Origin: a virus
DNA: 22,956 bases
IMG/VR virus record: IMGVR_UViG_3300029309_000257
Location: 5,675-28,630 of that record
Reading direction: 5' to 3' (one strand)
Shown: positions 15,601-21,544 of the stretch, piece after piece
Layout of the letters: each line of letters opens with the position of its first letter
How positions within the stretch are numbered: position 1 is the first letter of the stretch
Translations under genes and position numbers: made by a program
The notes under the pieces: generated by a model
Seen by the model: the letters and a program-made list of their open reading frames with translations, nothing else
Database searches by the model: none
Told to the model about the DNA's origin: nothing

Positions 15601-15853
15601 GTTCTATTTGGTCCTTTTTAATATATTTTATTGCATCCAATAATATGGATTCGAATCCATCCCGCCTATATTCGGAGATGAATTCCACTATCAAAACAAA
15701 TTTCATTATTTGGGGATGGGCCCTACCATTGGCATAGCTATCAATACATTGGGGAGATACGCCCAAGTGATGGGCCATAGATGCCCATTGGAATCGGTAT
15801 AATCTCTTATGCTTACAAAGCCACGAGCTAAAGTTTGGGGCCCTACAATTCAT
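15506..15853 (-). CDS. Helix-turn-helix protein
   Basis: 115 residues from ATG 15853, which overlaps the exonuclease stop as ATGA; the frame extends further upstream but that is inside the exonuclease gene. FSSWLCKHKRLYRFQWASMA then HHLGVSPQCIDSYANGRAHP is a clean XRE-type HTH (about 10-45): helix, LGVS turn and recognition helix SPQCIDSYANGR. The rest is a long helix (FISEYRRDGFESILLDAIKYIKK) and a polar C-terminus. It resembles the other three HTH domains in this region in having an aromatic-Leu-x-Trp-Leu entry segment. Likely transcription regulator; operator not proven. Confidence 0.65.
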   Translation of the reverse strand: MNCRAPNFSSWLCKHKRLYRFQWASMAHHLGVSPQCIDSYANGRAHPQIMKFVLIVEFISEYRRDGFESILLDAIKYIKKDQIEHAKTIQQINIAQISTNPRKKNQTAQRNKNKF

Positions 15854-16422
15854 CGTTTTAGACCCAAGAATCGAGATAGAAAATACTTTGTTTTCCAAGC
15901 CCAACGACGTGGGGCATAACAAAACAAATCATGGAGGCGCTGGACATCCCGCGCGTCGTCCAAAGCATTGTGTTTTGCTCTGATTTCCCATCCCAAGAAT
16001 CCGCGAATGGAATCCAAAGAAATCGAATCCAATCCCATGGGAACCAAAAACATGTGGGCCAATGTCATGGAGTCCAAACATCGTCTATCTATTCCAATGG
16101 GGATTTTATGTTCTTCGAATAACATCTCTATGAATTCCATATCAAAATTTACATTATGGCCAACAATGATACATCCTTCTAAAATGTTAGCCAAATCAAC
16201 AGCTAGTTTTTTTTGATTTATAGCTGTTTTCCATTGTTTTGGGTTGTATCCATTGATTTTTAATGCTGTTTCATGGGCTCTTTCTATATGTTCAGGTTGT
16301 ACATAAACATGATATATGCTTGACCCTTTTAAAACACAAGCTTCTATTATTTCATGATGTCCTGCTAACAATCCTGTAGTTTCCAAATCGATGAATGCTT
16401 TGGGTCTTTTATTGAGCTTCAT
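15850..16422 (-). CDS. DEDDh-type 3'-5' exonuclease (DnaQ fold)
   Basis: 190 residues from ATG 16422, preferred because GGGAG lies eight bases upstream; the open frame upstream overlaps the small membrane ORF. The three exonuclease motifs are present. ExoI is FIDLETTG (near residue 10), with catalytic D and E. ExoII is IVGHNVNFDMEFI, giving the third D. ExoIII is HNALDDARD, giving the H and final D. This is the DEDDh family of DnaQ/RNase T-like exonucleases, which remove 3' nucleotides from DNA or RNA. As a stand-alone phage protein it may proofread, process recombination ends or degrade nucleic acid. It is followed by two HTH genes in the same operon, with a four-base overlap. Family call is firm; substrate is unknown. 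Confidence 0.85.
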   Translation of the reverse strand: MKLNKRPKAFIDLETTGLLAGHHEIIEACVLKGSSIYHVYVQPEHIERAHETALKINGYNPKQWKTAINQKKLAVDLANILEGCIIVGHNVNFDMEFIEMLFEEHKIPIGIDRRCLDSMTLAHMFLVPMGLDSISLDSIRGFLGWEIRAKHNALDDARDVQRLHDLFCYAPRRWAWKTKYFLSRFLGLKR

Positions 16423-16552
16423 CTGTTTTCTCCCAATCGATATCCTTAGTCGAGTAATAATATACACTATAGGAGATAATACCCAGAAATGTAGCACCCA
16501 ATTTGATGAATGGGCTCAAAATGTCAAATACTGCTATGATGTTGTGTTCCAT
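16409..16552 (-). CDS. Small membrane protein ORF in the leftward leader
   Basis: 47 residues from ATG 16552 (or 51 from ATG 16564). The start is preceded by GGA seven bases upstream, a weak site. The middle of the product is hydrophobic (SPFIKLGATFLGIISYSVYY), a probable single membrane span, with a short acidic C-terminus. It begins soon after the minus-strand promoter and its stop overlaps the exonuclease start region by 14 bases, filling a leader of about 180 bases that would otherwise be empty. No family is recognised. A phage membrane effector (exclusion or toxin-like) is possible but speculative. Confidence 0.45.
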   Translation of the reverse strand: MEHNIIAVFDILSPFIKLGATFLGIISYSVYYYSTKDIDWEKTDEAQ

Positions 16553-16580
16553 TGGTGGTTCCATGGTTTAAAGGTTGGAT

Positions 16581-16601
16581 GACTTGACAAAATAACAAGT
16601 C
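16581..16601. promoter_or_regulatory. Inverted repeat over the rightward -35 (operator candidate)
   Basis: GACTTG (16581-16586) and CAAGTC (16596-16601) form perfect 6-bp arms around nine bases. The repeat covers the rightward -35 and would also give a hairpin at the start of the leftward RNA. It is a plausible site for one of the HTH proteins. Confidence 0.45.
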
Positions 16602-16612
16602 CCATTTATTAT
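16584..16612 (+). promoter_or_regulatory. Rightward sigma-70 promoter of the replication operon
   Basis: TTGACA (16584-16589), a 17-base spacer and TATTAT (16607-16612). The -35 is perfect and the -10 has one mismatch. It should start RNA near 16619 and drive the HTH gene at 16661, whose GAGG site is 5-6 bases before its ATG. Its -10 overlaps that of the opposing promoter. Confidence 0.8.
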
Positions 16613-16636
16613 ATGGGTTGACGCGTCTAGTGTCAA
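16608..16636 (-). promoter_or_regulatory. Leftward sigma-70 promoter of the exonuclease operon
   Basis: On the minus strand TTGACA (complement of 16631-16636), a 17-base spacer and a perfect TATAAT (complement of 16608-16613). This is a full consensus promoter. It faces the opposite way to the rightward promoter and uses the same TATTATA bases as its -10. Confidence 0.8.
16618..16636. promoter_or_regulatory. Inverted repeat over the leftward -35 (operator candidate)
   Basis: TTGAC (16618-16622) and GTCAA (16632-16636) are separated by nine bases. The repeat covers the leftward -35 and lies at about +1 of the rightward promoter. Spacing matches the repeat at 16581-16601, so a dimeric regulator could bind both. 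Confidence 0.45.
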
Positions 16637-16660
16637 TAACAAATCAAACATAGAGGAACC

Positions 16661-16921
16661 ATGAAAAAACCCTTTCATTTATGGCTTAGAGATAAAATAG
16701 CCCATCAGGGATTGACCCAAAGAGAGTTTTCCAAATTGGTGGATATCGATGAATCCAATGTATCCAACTATATTTTGGGAAAACGTATTCCCAACACAAG
16801 AACATTGATTCGTATTATTTTGGTACTTCATGACGATGGACCCAAGAATCAATTGGTGGAACTTCTCTGGGAGGCATTAACAAGCATTGAAAACATAGAG
16901 GTTTACAATGTTGTTGAGTGA
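16661..16921 (+). CDS. XRE-family helix-turn-helix regulator
   Basis: 86 residues. FHLWLRDKIAHQGLTQREFS, then KLVDIDESNVSNYILGKRIP (about 5-44), is a textbook XRE/Cro HTH: LTQREFSKLVDI as helices 1-2 and ESNVSNYILGKR as the recognition helix. The C-terminal 40 residues form one or two helices, probably for dimers. It is the first gene after the shared promoter pair, so it is the likeliest Cro- or repressor-type controller of that switch. It overlaps the next gene by 14 bases. There is no sign of a self-cleavage domain, so it is not a full LexA/CI-type protein. Confidence 0.8.
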   Translation: MKKPFHLWLRDKIAHQGLTQREFSKLVDIDESNVSNYILGKRIPNTRTLIRIILVLHDDGPKNQLVELLWEALTSIENIEVYNVVE

Positions 16922-17513
16922 ATTTCTAAAACTCCATGGAGATATTAAGCTAAAAAAAGCATGCCATATAAAATGTTCATTATGGAATGATATGGTCGCA
17001 AATTTGCGTCCCCCAACGAGAACCACAGCTCTAAATATATGTAATTATTTGGGGGGAGATTCGAAGGAAAAAATAGCAAAATATCAAAATATGCTGTTTG
17101 ATTCTATTTTGGAAATCCAAAGACCGGTCCAAACATTAAAAATGGTTTTACACATTGAACCTGTTGCAGCTCCACGCCCAAGGTTCACCAAATTTGGGAG
17201 ACCATATAACCCCAAGAGTTATACGGATTGGAAAAAGCGTTTTTCTGATTTGGTGGGAGATATTGGAACGATAACGGATGGATGTACGATTTCAGCTCGG
17301 TATTATTTCCAATCAACCAGTACGAGTTCTTTGGGATATCATACCAAAAAGAAGGACATAGACAACATAGACAAAGCTATTTTGGATGCCTTACAAATGA
17401 ACGGTTTATTGGAGGATGACAAAACAGTTTATAGGATGGATTCTACAAAATATTATGGATTCACCAATAAAATAGAATTGGAAATTAAACATAATGGTTT
17501 TTGGACCAATTAA
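16908..17513 (+). CDS. rusA: HTH domain fused to RusA-type Holliday junction resolvase
   Basis: 201 residues. Residues 1-65 look like a degenerate HTH (FLKLHGDIKLKKACHIKCSL, then NDMVANLRPPTRTTALNICN). Residues 78-200 are RusA: VAAPRPRFTKFGRPYNPKSY near the start, then KKKDIDNIDKAILDALQ and a DD pair (EDDKTVY) further on. The conserved Asp residues and the K-x-D-x-DN-x-x-K motif are the RusA catalytic region, which cuts four-way junctions and helps resolve replication or recombination intermediates. RusA proteins are usually about 120 residues, so the N-terminal addition is notable. AGAGG lies six bases before the ATG. The HTH may target the enzyme to specific DNA. The RusA call is firm; the HTH call is moderate. 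Confidence 0.8.
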   Translation: MLLSEFLKLHGDIKLKKACHIKCSLWNDMVANLRPPTRTTALNICNYLGGDSKEKIAKYQNMLFDSILEIQRPVQTLKMVLHIEPVAAPRPRFTKFGRPYNPKSYTDWKKRFSDLVGDIGTITDGCTISARYYFQSTSTSSLGYHTKKKDIDNIDKAILDALQMNGLLEDDKTVYRMDSTKYYGFTNKIELEIKHNGFWTN

Positions 17514-17573
17514 AAATGGGGGCCCAACCACGAACCCCCACAAAACAAACAACTTTCACATAGGAAAAAAAGT

Positions 17574-18482
17574 ATGTATAGCATAACAGCTTTACGCCAA
17601 ATTAAAAACACCAAAAACCCTATATTCCTAGAATATGGATTTGAACAACTCGCAAAATTTCTAACCCTTCCACGAGCTGGTTTTAAAACATCCAAACATA
17701 GCACTATCCCTGCTTGGAGTCCTGCAAAGTTCAACGGGATGGGCCTTAAAAGTGAACATGTTTTATCAGTCTCTTGTATGGTTTATGATATAGATGATGG
17801 ATTGGAATTTGATACCCATGAACGCTTCCACCCGTTCCAATACATAGCCTATACCAGCCCATCCCATAGCTTTGAACACCACAAATGGAGATTGGTCCTT
17901 CCACTTGATGAACCCATCCCCATGAAATATTGGGGATTGGTTTGGGAGGACATGAAAAACTATTTTGAGATAAAAACAAACACCCTATTGAATGGGGGAA
18001 AAATTGATACAACTTGCAAAGACCCAAGGCGTTTTTATTTTCTGGGAAAAGAGGGGAGACATTTTGAATCCCATGTCAATGAAAAGGGATATAATTTTTG
18101 GGTCAATTTACCTGAAATTATAGAACGGAAAAAACAACGAGACGAAGCCCAAAGAAGAGCTTTAGAAATACAAAAACAAAAACTTCGGGATGCAATGAAA
18201 AGACCCCAACGAAACAGGGATACATATAATGAATTGAGAATGCAATTAAACACAAATCCACAATATAGAAAACTATTATTGGAACGTATTGGGGGGAAAA
18301 TAACAGGTGGAGCGAATCCACGCGCTATTGGGTGGGAATGTCCATCCTGTAAAAGGTCCGATTGCACGTTTTTTTATGTCAATCCTTTGGGAAATAAATT
18401 GGGGGCATTTTGCAACCATAGAAATAGCTGTGGATTTACTAGTGGGTTATTCGAGCTGGGACGACTAAAGGGGGTGTTCTAA
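17574..18482 (+). CDS. Primase-polymerase (AEP-type) with C-terminal zinc ribbon
   Basis: 302 residues. MVYDIDDG has the D-x-D metal-binding pair (D72, D74). TSPSHSFEHHKWRLVLPLDE supplies the S-x-H element (H98) and a following Arg (R106). GKIDTTCKDPRRFYFLG holds the third acidic residue. This is the motif order of archaeo-eukaryotic primase (AEP) domains. Residues 185-230 are a charged helical linker. The C-terminus has four to six metal ligands (ECPSCKRSDC...CNHRNSCG), a zinc ribbon. It would prime DNA synthesis and may also extend. Zinc ribbons often precede primase domains; here it follows. AGGA lies nine bases before the start. The next gene, a helicase, overlaps by one base. Confidence 0.75.
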   Translation: MYSITALRQIKNTKNPIFLEYGFEQLAKFLTLPRAGFKTSKHSTIPAWSPAKFNGMGLKSEHVLSVSCMVYDIDDGLEFDTHERFHPFQYIAYTSPSHSFEHHKWRLVLPLDEPIPMKYWGLVWEDMKNYFEIKTNTLLNGGKIDTTCKDPRRFYFLGKEGRHFESHVNEKGYNFWVNLPEIIERKKQRDEAQRRALEIQKQKLRDAMKRPQRNRDTYNELRMQLNTNPQYRKLLLERIGGKITGGANPRAIGWECPSCKRSDCTFFYVNPLGNKLGAFCNHRNSCGFTSGLFELGRLKGVF

Positions 18483-19813
18483 TGGGTGTAGAGGATACAT
18501 TTGATGCTATGGTGATGGAGCTCAGCAAAGACTATGTAAGTCCCCAAGCATTAGATTTGAAAATGAAAAAGATAAAAGTCCAGGACAAGGAGGGAAACCA
18601 ACGAATTGAGGATGGAAACCCTTATAGTACGCGGTCCAACATTTCCAAGATATTGGAGAACCATCCTAAGTTTCAATCTCTGTTTTGGGATGACTTTTCA
18701 ATGAAGATATATTGGAATGATAAAGCCTTTGCGGACCACGATTTAACGCGGATTGTTATTTGGATTGAGAATACATATCATTTCATTACATCCGAGGATG
18801 TATTGAAAAAGGTTGTTTTATTGGTGGCTCGGAATAGAGCTAAAAATCTATTGGCTGAATATTTGGATTCTCATATCACCGAAGAAACCGAGGATACCCT
18901 GGGATGGGATGGAACCCAACGATTAAAGGACATTTTCACAAAATATTTTGGAGTAGAATCCATCTATTTTAATGATGATGGAGTCCAAAAAGATTTGGTG
19001 GAAATATATGGGGTGAAATATTTTGTGGGGGCCATAAAGCGCGCTTTGTTCGCTACATTGGAAAGTCCAATAAAGCAGGACGTGGTTCTTATCCTCATGG
19101 GGGCCCAAGGGATTCGTAAATCGAGCGCGTTGGAAGCATTGGCATTAAAAAATTGTTGGTTTTCAGATGAAGAACTGGACTTGACTTCCAAGGATGCCAA
19201 ATATGCCATCCAAGGAAAACTGCTATATGAACTAGCAGAATGGAGTGGAAGAGGGAAAAATATCCAACGGGAGAAAGCTTTCTTTTCCAGCAAAACCGAC
19301 CGATACAGACCTGTTCATGGGACCTTTCAAATTGAAGTTCCCAGGCGTTGCAATTTTGCAGTAACAGCCAATAGAAAGTCTTTGCTGAATGATTCAACAG
19401 GTTCCCGTCGATATTGGGCCTTGGTTTGTGGACAGGTGATTCATGAGGGTGGATGGGATGGGAAAAAACTCCCAGTTGCAGAGCTGGAAAAAATTGCTGT
19501 CCAAATTTGGTTGGAAGCGCGATATTTGGCATCCCAAGATGTTCAATATTGGCTAACGGATAAGGAAGACGAACAACGAGCAGATACCAATACTGAATTT
19601 GCCTCTTCACATCCATGGATATACAAGGTTCGTAAAATTGTTCTTTCTCGTGATGAAGTGACAATCGATTTCATTATGGATGCCCTGGCTCTTCGGATGT
19701 CGGAACGAAACCCCAAATCAAAAACTATTATTGAAATGTGTTTAAAGGAGATTGGTTATAGTAAAAAAAGGAGGGGTTCCCGAAACAATAGATATATAGC
19801 GTGGGTTAAATGA
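18482..19813 (+). CDS. VapE-type SF3-like replicative helicase
   Basis: 443 residues. Residues 207-215 form the Walker A motif GAQGIRKSS. LLYELAEWSG (about 247-256) is Walker B, TAN at 295-297 is sensor 1, and GSRRYW at 307-312 carries the arginine finger. This is the virulence-associated protein E (VapE/VirE) fold, related to D5-like primase-helicases. The N-terminal 190 residues are a helical domain that could bind DNA; the C-terminal 60 residues are basic. Together with the primase gene it should form the replisome core, and VapE-type Rep proteins are known to act on iteron origins in SaPIs. The iteron array 0.8 kb downstream is a candidate target. Confidence 0.85.
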   Translation: MGVEDTFDAMVMELSKDYVSPQALDLKMKKIKVQDKEGNQRIEDGNPYSTRSNISKILENHPKFQSLFWDDFSMKIYWNDKAFADHDLTRIVIWIENTYHFITSEDVLKKVVLLVARNRAKNLLAEYLDSHITEETEDTLGWDGTQRLKDIFTKYFGVESIYFNDDGVQKDLVEIYGVKYFVGAIKRALFATLESPIKQDVVLILMGAQGIRKSSALEALALKNCWFSDEELDLTSKDAKYAIQGKLLYELAEWSGRGKNIQREKAFFSSKTDRYRPVHGTFQIEVPRRCNFAVTANRKSLLNDSTGSRRYWALVCGQVIHEGGWDGKKLPVAELEKIAVQIWLEARYLASQDVQYWLTDKEDEQRADTNTEFASSHPWIYKVRKIVLSRDEVTIDFIMDALALRMSERNPKSKTIIEMCLKEIGYSKKRRGSRNNRYIAWVK

Positions 19814-20034
19814 GTAACGATACAGACATGATTCTTTCCATGGTTATGGACATGATGAACGACCCGAAGATAGACAGGGGAAAATTGGTAAGAGCTTGTT
19901 TATTTGGGGCATGTACCATTGCAATTGCTCACAATGTACCCAAAGAAAGATTGAGTGAAATAATGGATATAATATACAAAAGAATCAAAATAACGACAGG
20001 ATTGGAATCCATTTTTCCACCCGCGGATTCATAA
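19810..20034 (+). CDS. Small helical protein of the replication operon
   Basis: 74 residues, start overlapping the helicase stop (ATGA) and stop overlapping the next start (TAATG). It is all helical by appearance (MILSMVMDMMNDPKIDRGKL, then IAIAHNVPKERLSEIMDIIY), with no metal site and no clear membrane span. Family not recognised. Tight coupling suggests a replication accessory, perhaps a helicase loader or modulator, but that is guesswork from position. Confidence 0.65.
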   Translation: MSNDTDMILSMVMDMMNDPKIDRGKLVRACLFGACTIAIAHNVPKERLSEIMDIIYKRIKITTGLESIFPPADS

Positions 20035-20594
20035 TGTCCAATAGATTTAAACGTATGTGTGAACAGTCCCTGATTAGCGAAATGCTAGTCAGGGATTTTT
20101 TAGATTTAAAATTTCCTTTTCAGTTTCACATTACCCCACATAATGAACAATTGGCTTTTTCCTCTAGTGGAATACATGTTGCTGACATCCAATGTGTAGA
20201 AAAGCCCAATGTAGCCTTTGAAGTAAAAGAAGATATTATGAGTTCCAAAACTGGAAATTTGGCCTTTGAAATTTTGGGATTACATCGTCTTAGACTGTGG
20301 GGATTGGAAGCGGGGATTCAACATATATATTTATTGTACATTAATCATATCGATTTTTGTTTGGATGTGTTCGAGCTCGGGATGTATGAAGCCAAGTTGG
20401 AACTAGAATTGGAAAATTTACAAATTAAAAATGCTAAATGTAGATTGGTTAATGGGGGCGACCAATACGAACCCATGTATATTGTTCCCTTAGAAATTGC
20501 TAGAAGCTTGAATTGCTGTCGTTCATCTGAGTTTTTCACAGACGTGGATATGTTCCTATTCTCTAAAAGTGCCAAAATAAGACTACAAAGATAG
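20034..20594 (+). CDS. PD-(D/E)XK nuclease-like protein
   Basis: 186 residues. E10 in the first helix, D51 in HVADIQ and E63-x-K65 in VAFEVKED form the PD-(D/E)XK active-site pattern. KTGNLAFEI after it (about 72-80) matches the TGN-x-x-E element seen in phage nucleases of this fold, which includes Holliday junction resolvases and exonucleases. The C-terminal 90 residues mix strands and helices (HIYLLYINHIDFCLDVFELG) and have Cys residues not arranged as a metal site. It is the last gene before the iteron array, so it may process replication or recombination intermediates, or nick the origin. Family moderately sure; substrate unknown. Confidence 0.65.
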   Translation: MSNRFKRMCEQSLISEMLVRDFLDLKFPFQFHITPHNEQLAFSSSGIHVADIQCVEKPNVAFEVKEDIMSSKTGNLAFEILGLHRLRLWGLEAGIQHIYLLYINHIDFCLDVFELGMYEAKLELELENLQIKNAKCRLVNGGDQYEPMYIVPLEIARSLNCCRSSEFFTDVDMFLFSKSAKIRLQR

Positions 20595-20595
20595 C

Positions 20596-20708
20596 GTGAC
20601 ACCATATCTTCAGGTTTAAAGTACAATATCGAGGCGGTGTCACACCGTGTCACACCTATAGTGACACCAAATCACTAGGATTAAGCTACAATATCGAGCA
20701 GGTGTCAC
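20596..20708 (+). repeat. Left arm of the iteron array
   Basis: Two 48-bp units (20596-20643 and 20661-20708), each opening with a GTGACACCAWATCNYYAGG-like segment and closing with GTGTCAC. Both contain TACAATATCGAG (20622-20633 and 20687-20698). A lone heptamer sits between them at 20647-20653, three bases after the first unit and seven before the second. Confidence 0.9.
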
Positions 20709-20783
20709 GAATTTCTCTATTTTTCTATTTTTTCTTAGAAAGAATATTTTACATATAGAAAAAAGTAAAAAAACAAAAAATTT
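20709..20783. other. AT-rich core between iteron arms
   Basis: A 75-bp stretch almost entirely A and T, with runs of T on the left and A on the right, no heptamer and no coding frame of note. Strand opening is the expected role if the arms bind an initiator. Confidence 0.7.
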
Positions 20784-20896
20784 GTGACACATCGTTGAAA
20801 ACAGACGAATAACCTAGGGAATTGGTGTCACGCGTCCCGTGACACGCTGTGACACGTCAATGATATTCTAGTACAAACCTATGGAATTGGTGTCAC
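20784..20896 (-). repeat. Right arm of the iteron array
   Basis: Two 48-bp units in opposite orientation (20784-20831 and 20849-20896), whose minus strands begin GTGACACCAATTCCNTAGG. The lone heptamer at 20839-20845 lies seven bases from the inner unit and three from the outer one, an exact mirror of the left arm. Confidence 0.9.
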
Positions 20897-20916
20897 ACCC
20901 CAAAACAGGCCACGAA

Positions 20917-21537
20917 TCAAAACAATTTTAGCTGTCTTTGATGGTTTTTGAGTCGTTTGGATGCCGCCTCAAAATATTCTTTGTCAATCTCAAACCCATC
21001 GAGATGGAATCCCATATCATGACAAGCCAGAGCAATGGACCCACTGCCCAAATGAGTATCAAGGATTCTATCTCCAGTTTTGGCATATCTATTAAGCAAA
21101 ATTGAATATAGGGAGATGGGTTTTTGACATGGGTGAATAATCGGTTCTTTCCGGTTTATGTTTTGCCAAATCAAATCTATGTATTCAACTTTTTGATGCT
21201 TTGATGTGTATGCAATCTCACATTTTGACATATTGGGGGCCCGAACATGTTTATACCAAACAATCATCCCACCCACTAGATTGGGATAATAATTTGCTCC
21301 CCAAATGATTTGGTGTTTTGATACTCTCCCCAGCTCCGTGAAATATTCAATTGATGGAATGGAATTATTCCATTTTTGCGTTTTCAATCTCTTTTTCCGT
21401 CGTTCCTCTTTTGGTTCGGTACTACTATGGGCCCAATCTTCTATTCCATAAGGAGGGTCACAGATAGCCAAATCCCAATGGTTATCTGGTGCGTTGGACA
21501 TGGCTTCCATGCAGTCCATATTGTATAAGTTAATCAT
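20917..21537 (-). CDS. Beta-class DNA adenine methyltransferase B
   Basis: 206 residues. Near the N-terminus AICDPPYG (D27-P-P-Y30) is the catalytic motif IV of amino-methyltransferases; IIHPCQKPISLY (about 133-144) follows, and ILDTHLGSGSIAL (about 158-170) is motif I, which binds S-adenosylmethionine. The order IV, recognition region, I places it in the beta class. DPPY favours N6-adenine. The central region (about 31-130) differs from its upstream paralogue while both ends are almost identical, which suggests different targets. It starts seven bases after the paralogue's stop, with AGGA upstream. No partner restriction enzyme is seen, so it probably protects phage DNA or alters its regulation. 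Confidence 0.85.
   Translation of the reverse strand: MINLYNMDCMEAMSNAPDNHWDLAICDPPYGIEDWAHSSTEPKEERRKKRLKTQKWNNSIPSIEYFTELGRVSKHQIIWGANYYPNLVGGMIVWYKHVRAPNMSKCEIAYTSKHQKVEYIDLIWQNINRKEPIIHPCQKPISLYSILLNRYAKTGDRILDTHLGSGSIALACHDMGFHLDGFEIDKEYFEAASKRLKNHQRQLKLF
20948..21084 (-). repeat. 137-bp exact repeat in methyltransferase B (copy at 21576-21712)
   Basis: The 3' ends of the two methyltransferase genes are identical over 137 bp. The two copies are 628 bp apart, direct in orientation. Such identity, next to divergent middles, points to recent duplication or gene conversion, and could recombine to give one hybrid gene. Confidence 0.9.
21441..21510 (-). repeat. 70-bp exact repeat at the methyltransferase 5' ends (copy at 22060-22129)
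   Basis: The 5' parts of the genes, encoding the DPPY region, are identical over 70 bp, 619 bp apart; after one mismatch identity continues through the start codon and ribosome site. The different offset from the 3' repeat shows that the middles differ in length by 9 bp. Confidence 0.9.
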
Positions 21538-21544
21538 GTGGTTC

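Larger units (their letters stand above)
20596..20896. other. Mirror-symmetric iteron array, candidate replication origin
   Basis: Ten heptamers GTGACAC or its complement GTGTCAC lie in 301 bp: 20596, 20637, 20647, 20661, 20702, 20784, 20825, 20839, 20849 and 20890 (start positions). They form two arms of exactly 113 bp facing each other across 75 bp of AT-rich DNA. Within each arm are two 48-bp units, each bounded by GTGACAC and GTGTCAC, 65 bp apart, plus one extra heptamer. Positions are mirrored to the base around 20746. This is how iteron origins with central unwinding DNA are built. No coding potential is seen. Neighbouring genes are convergent, so the site is not a simple promoter. Confidence 0.8.

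Noticed and set aside
16423-16497. 25-residue N-terminal extension of the DEDDh exonuclease
   Set aside because: ATG 16422 has a good GGGAG site and leads straight into the ExoI motif; the extension overlaps the small membrane ORF.
17517-17540. Hairpin (TGGGGG with CCCCCA, 12-base loop) between RusA and primase genes
   Set aside because: The stem is short, the loop long and no U tract follows, so it is not a convincing terminator; the operon probably continues through it.
19095-19664. Minus-strand frame of 189 codons opposite the helicase
   Set aside because: It is antisense to the VapE motifs, rich in Trp, His, Cys and Pro as expected for noise, and has no promoter or ribosome site of its own.
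20596-20896. CRISPR array
   Set aside because: The repeats are short heptamers within inverted 48-bp units, with mirror symmetry and no uniform direct repeat-spacer order, and no cas genes are near.
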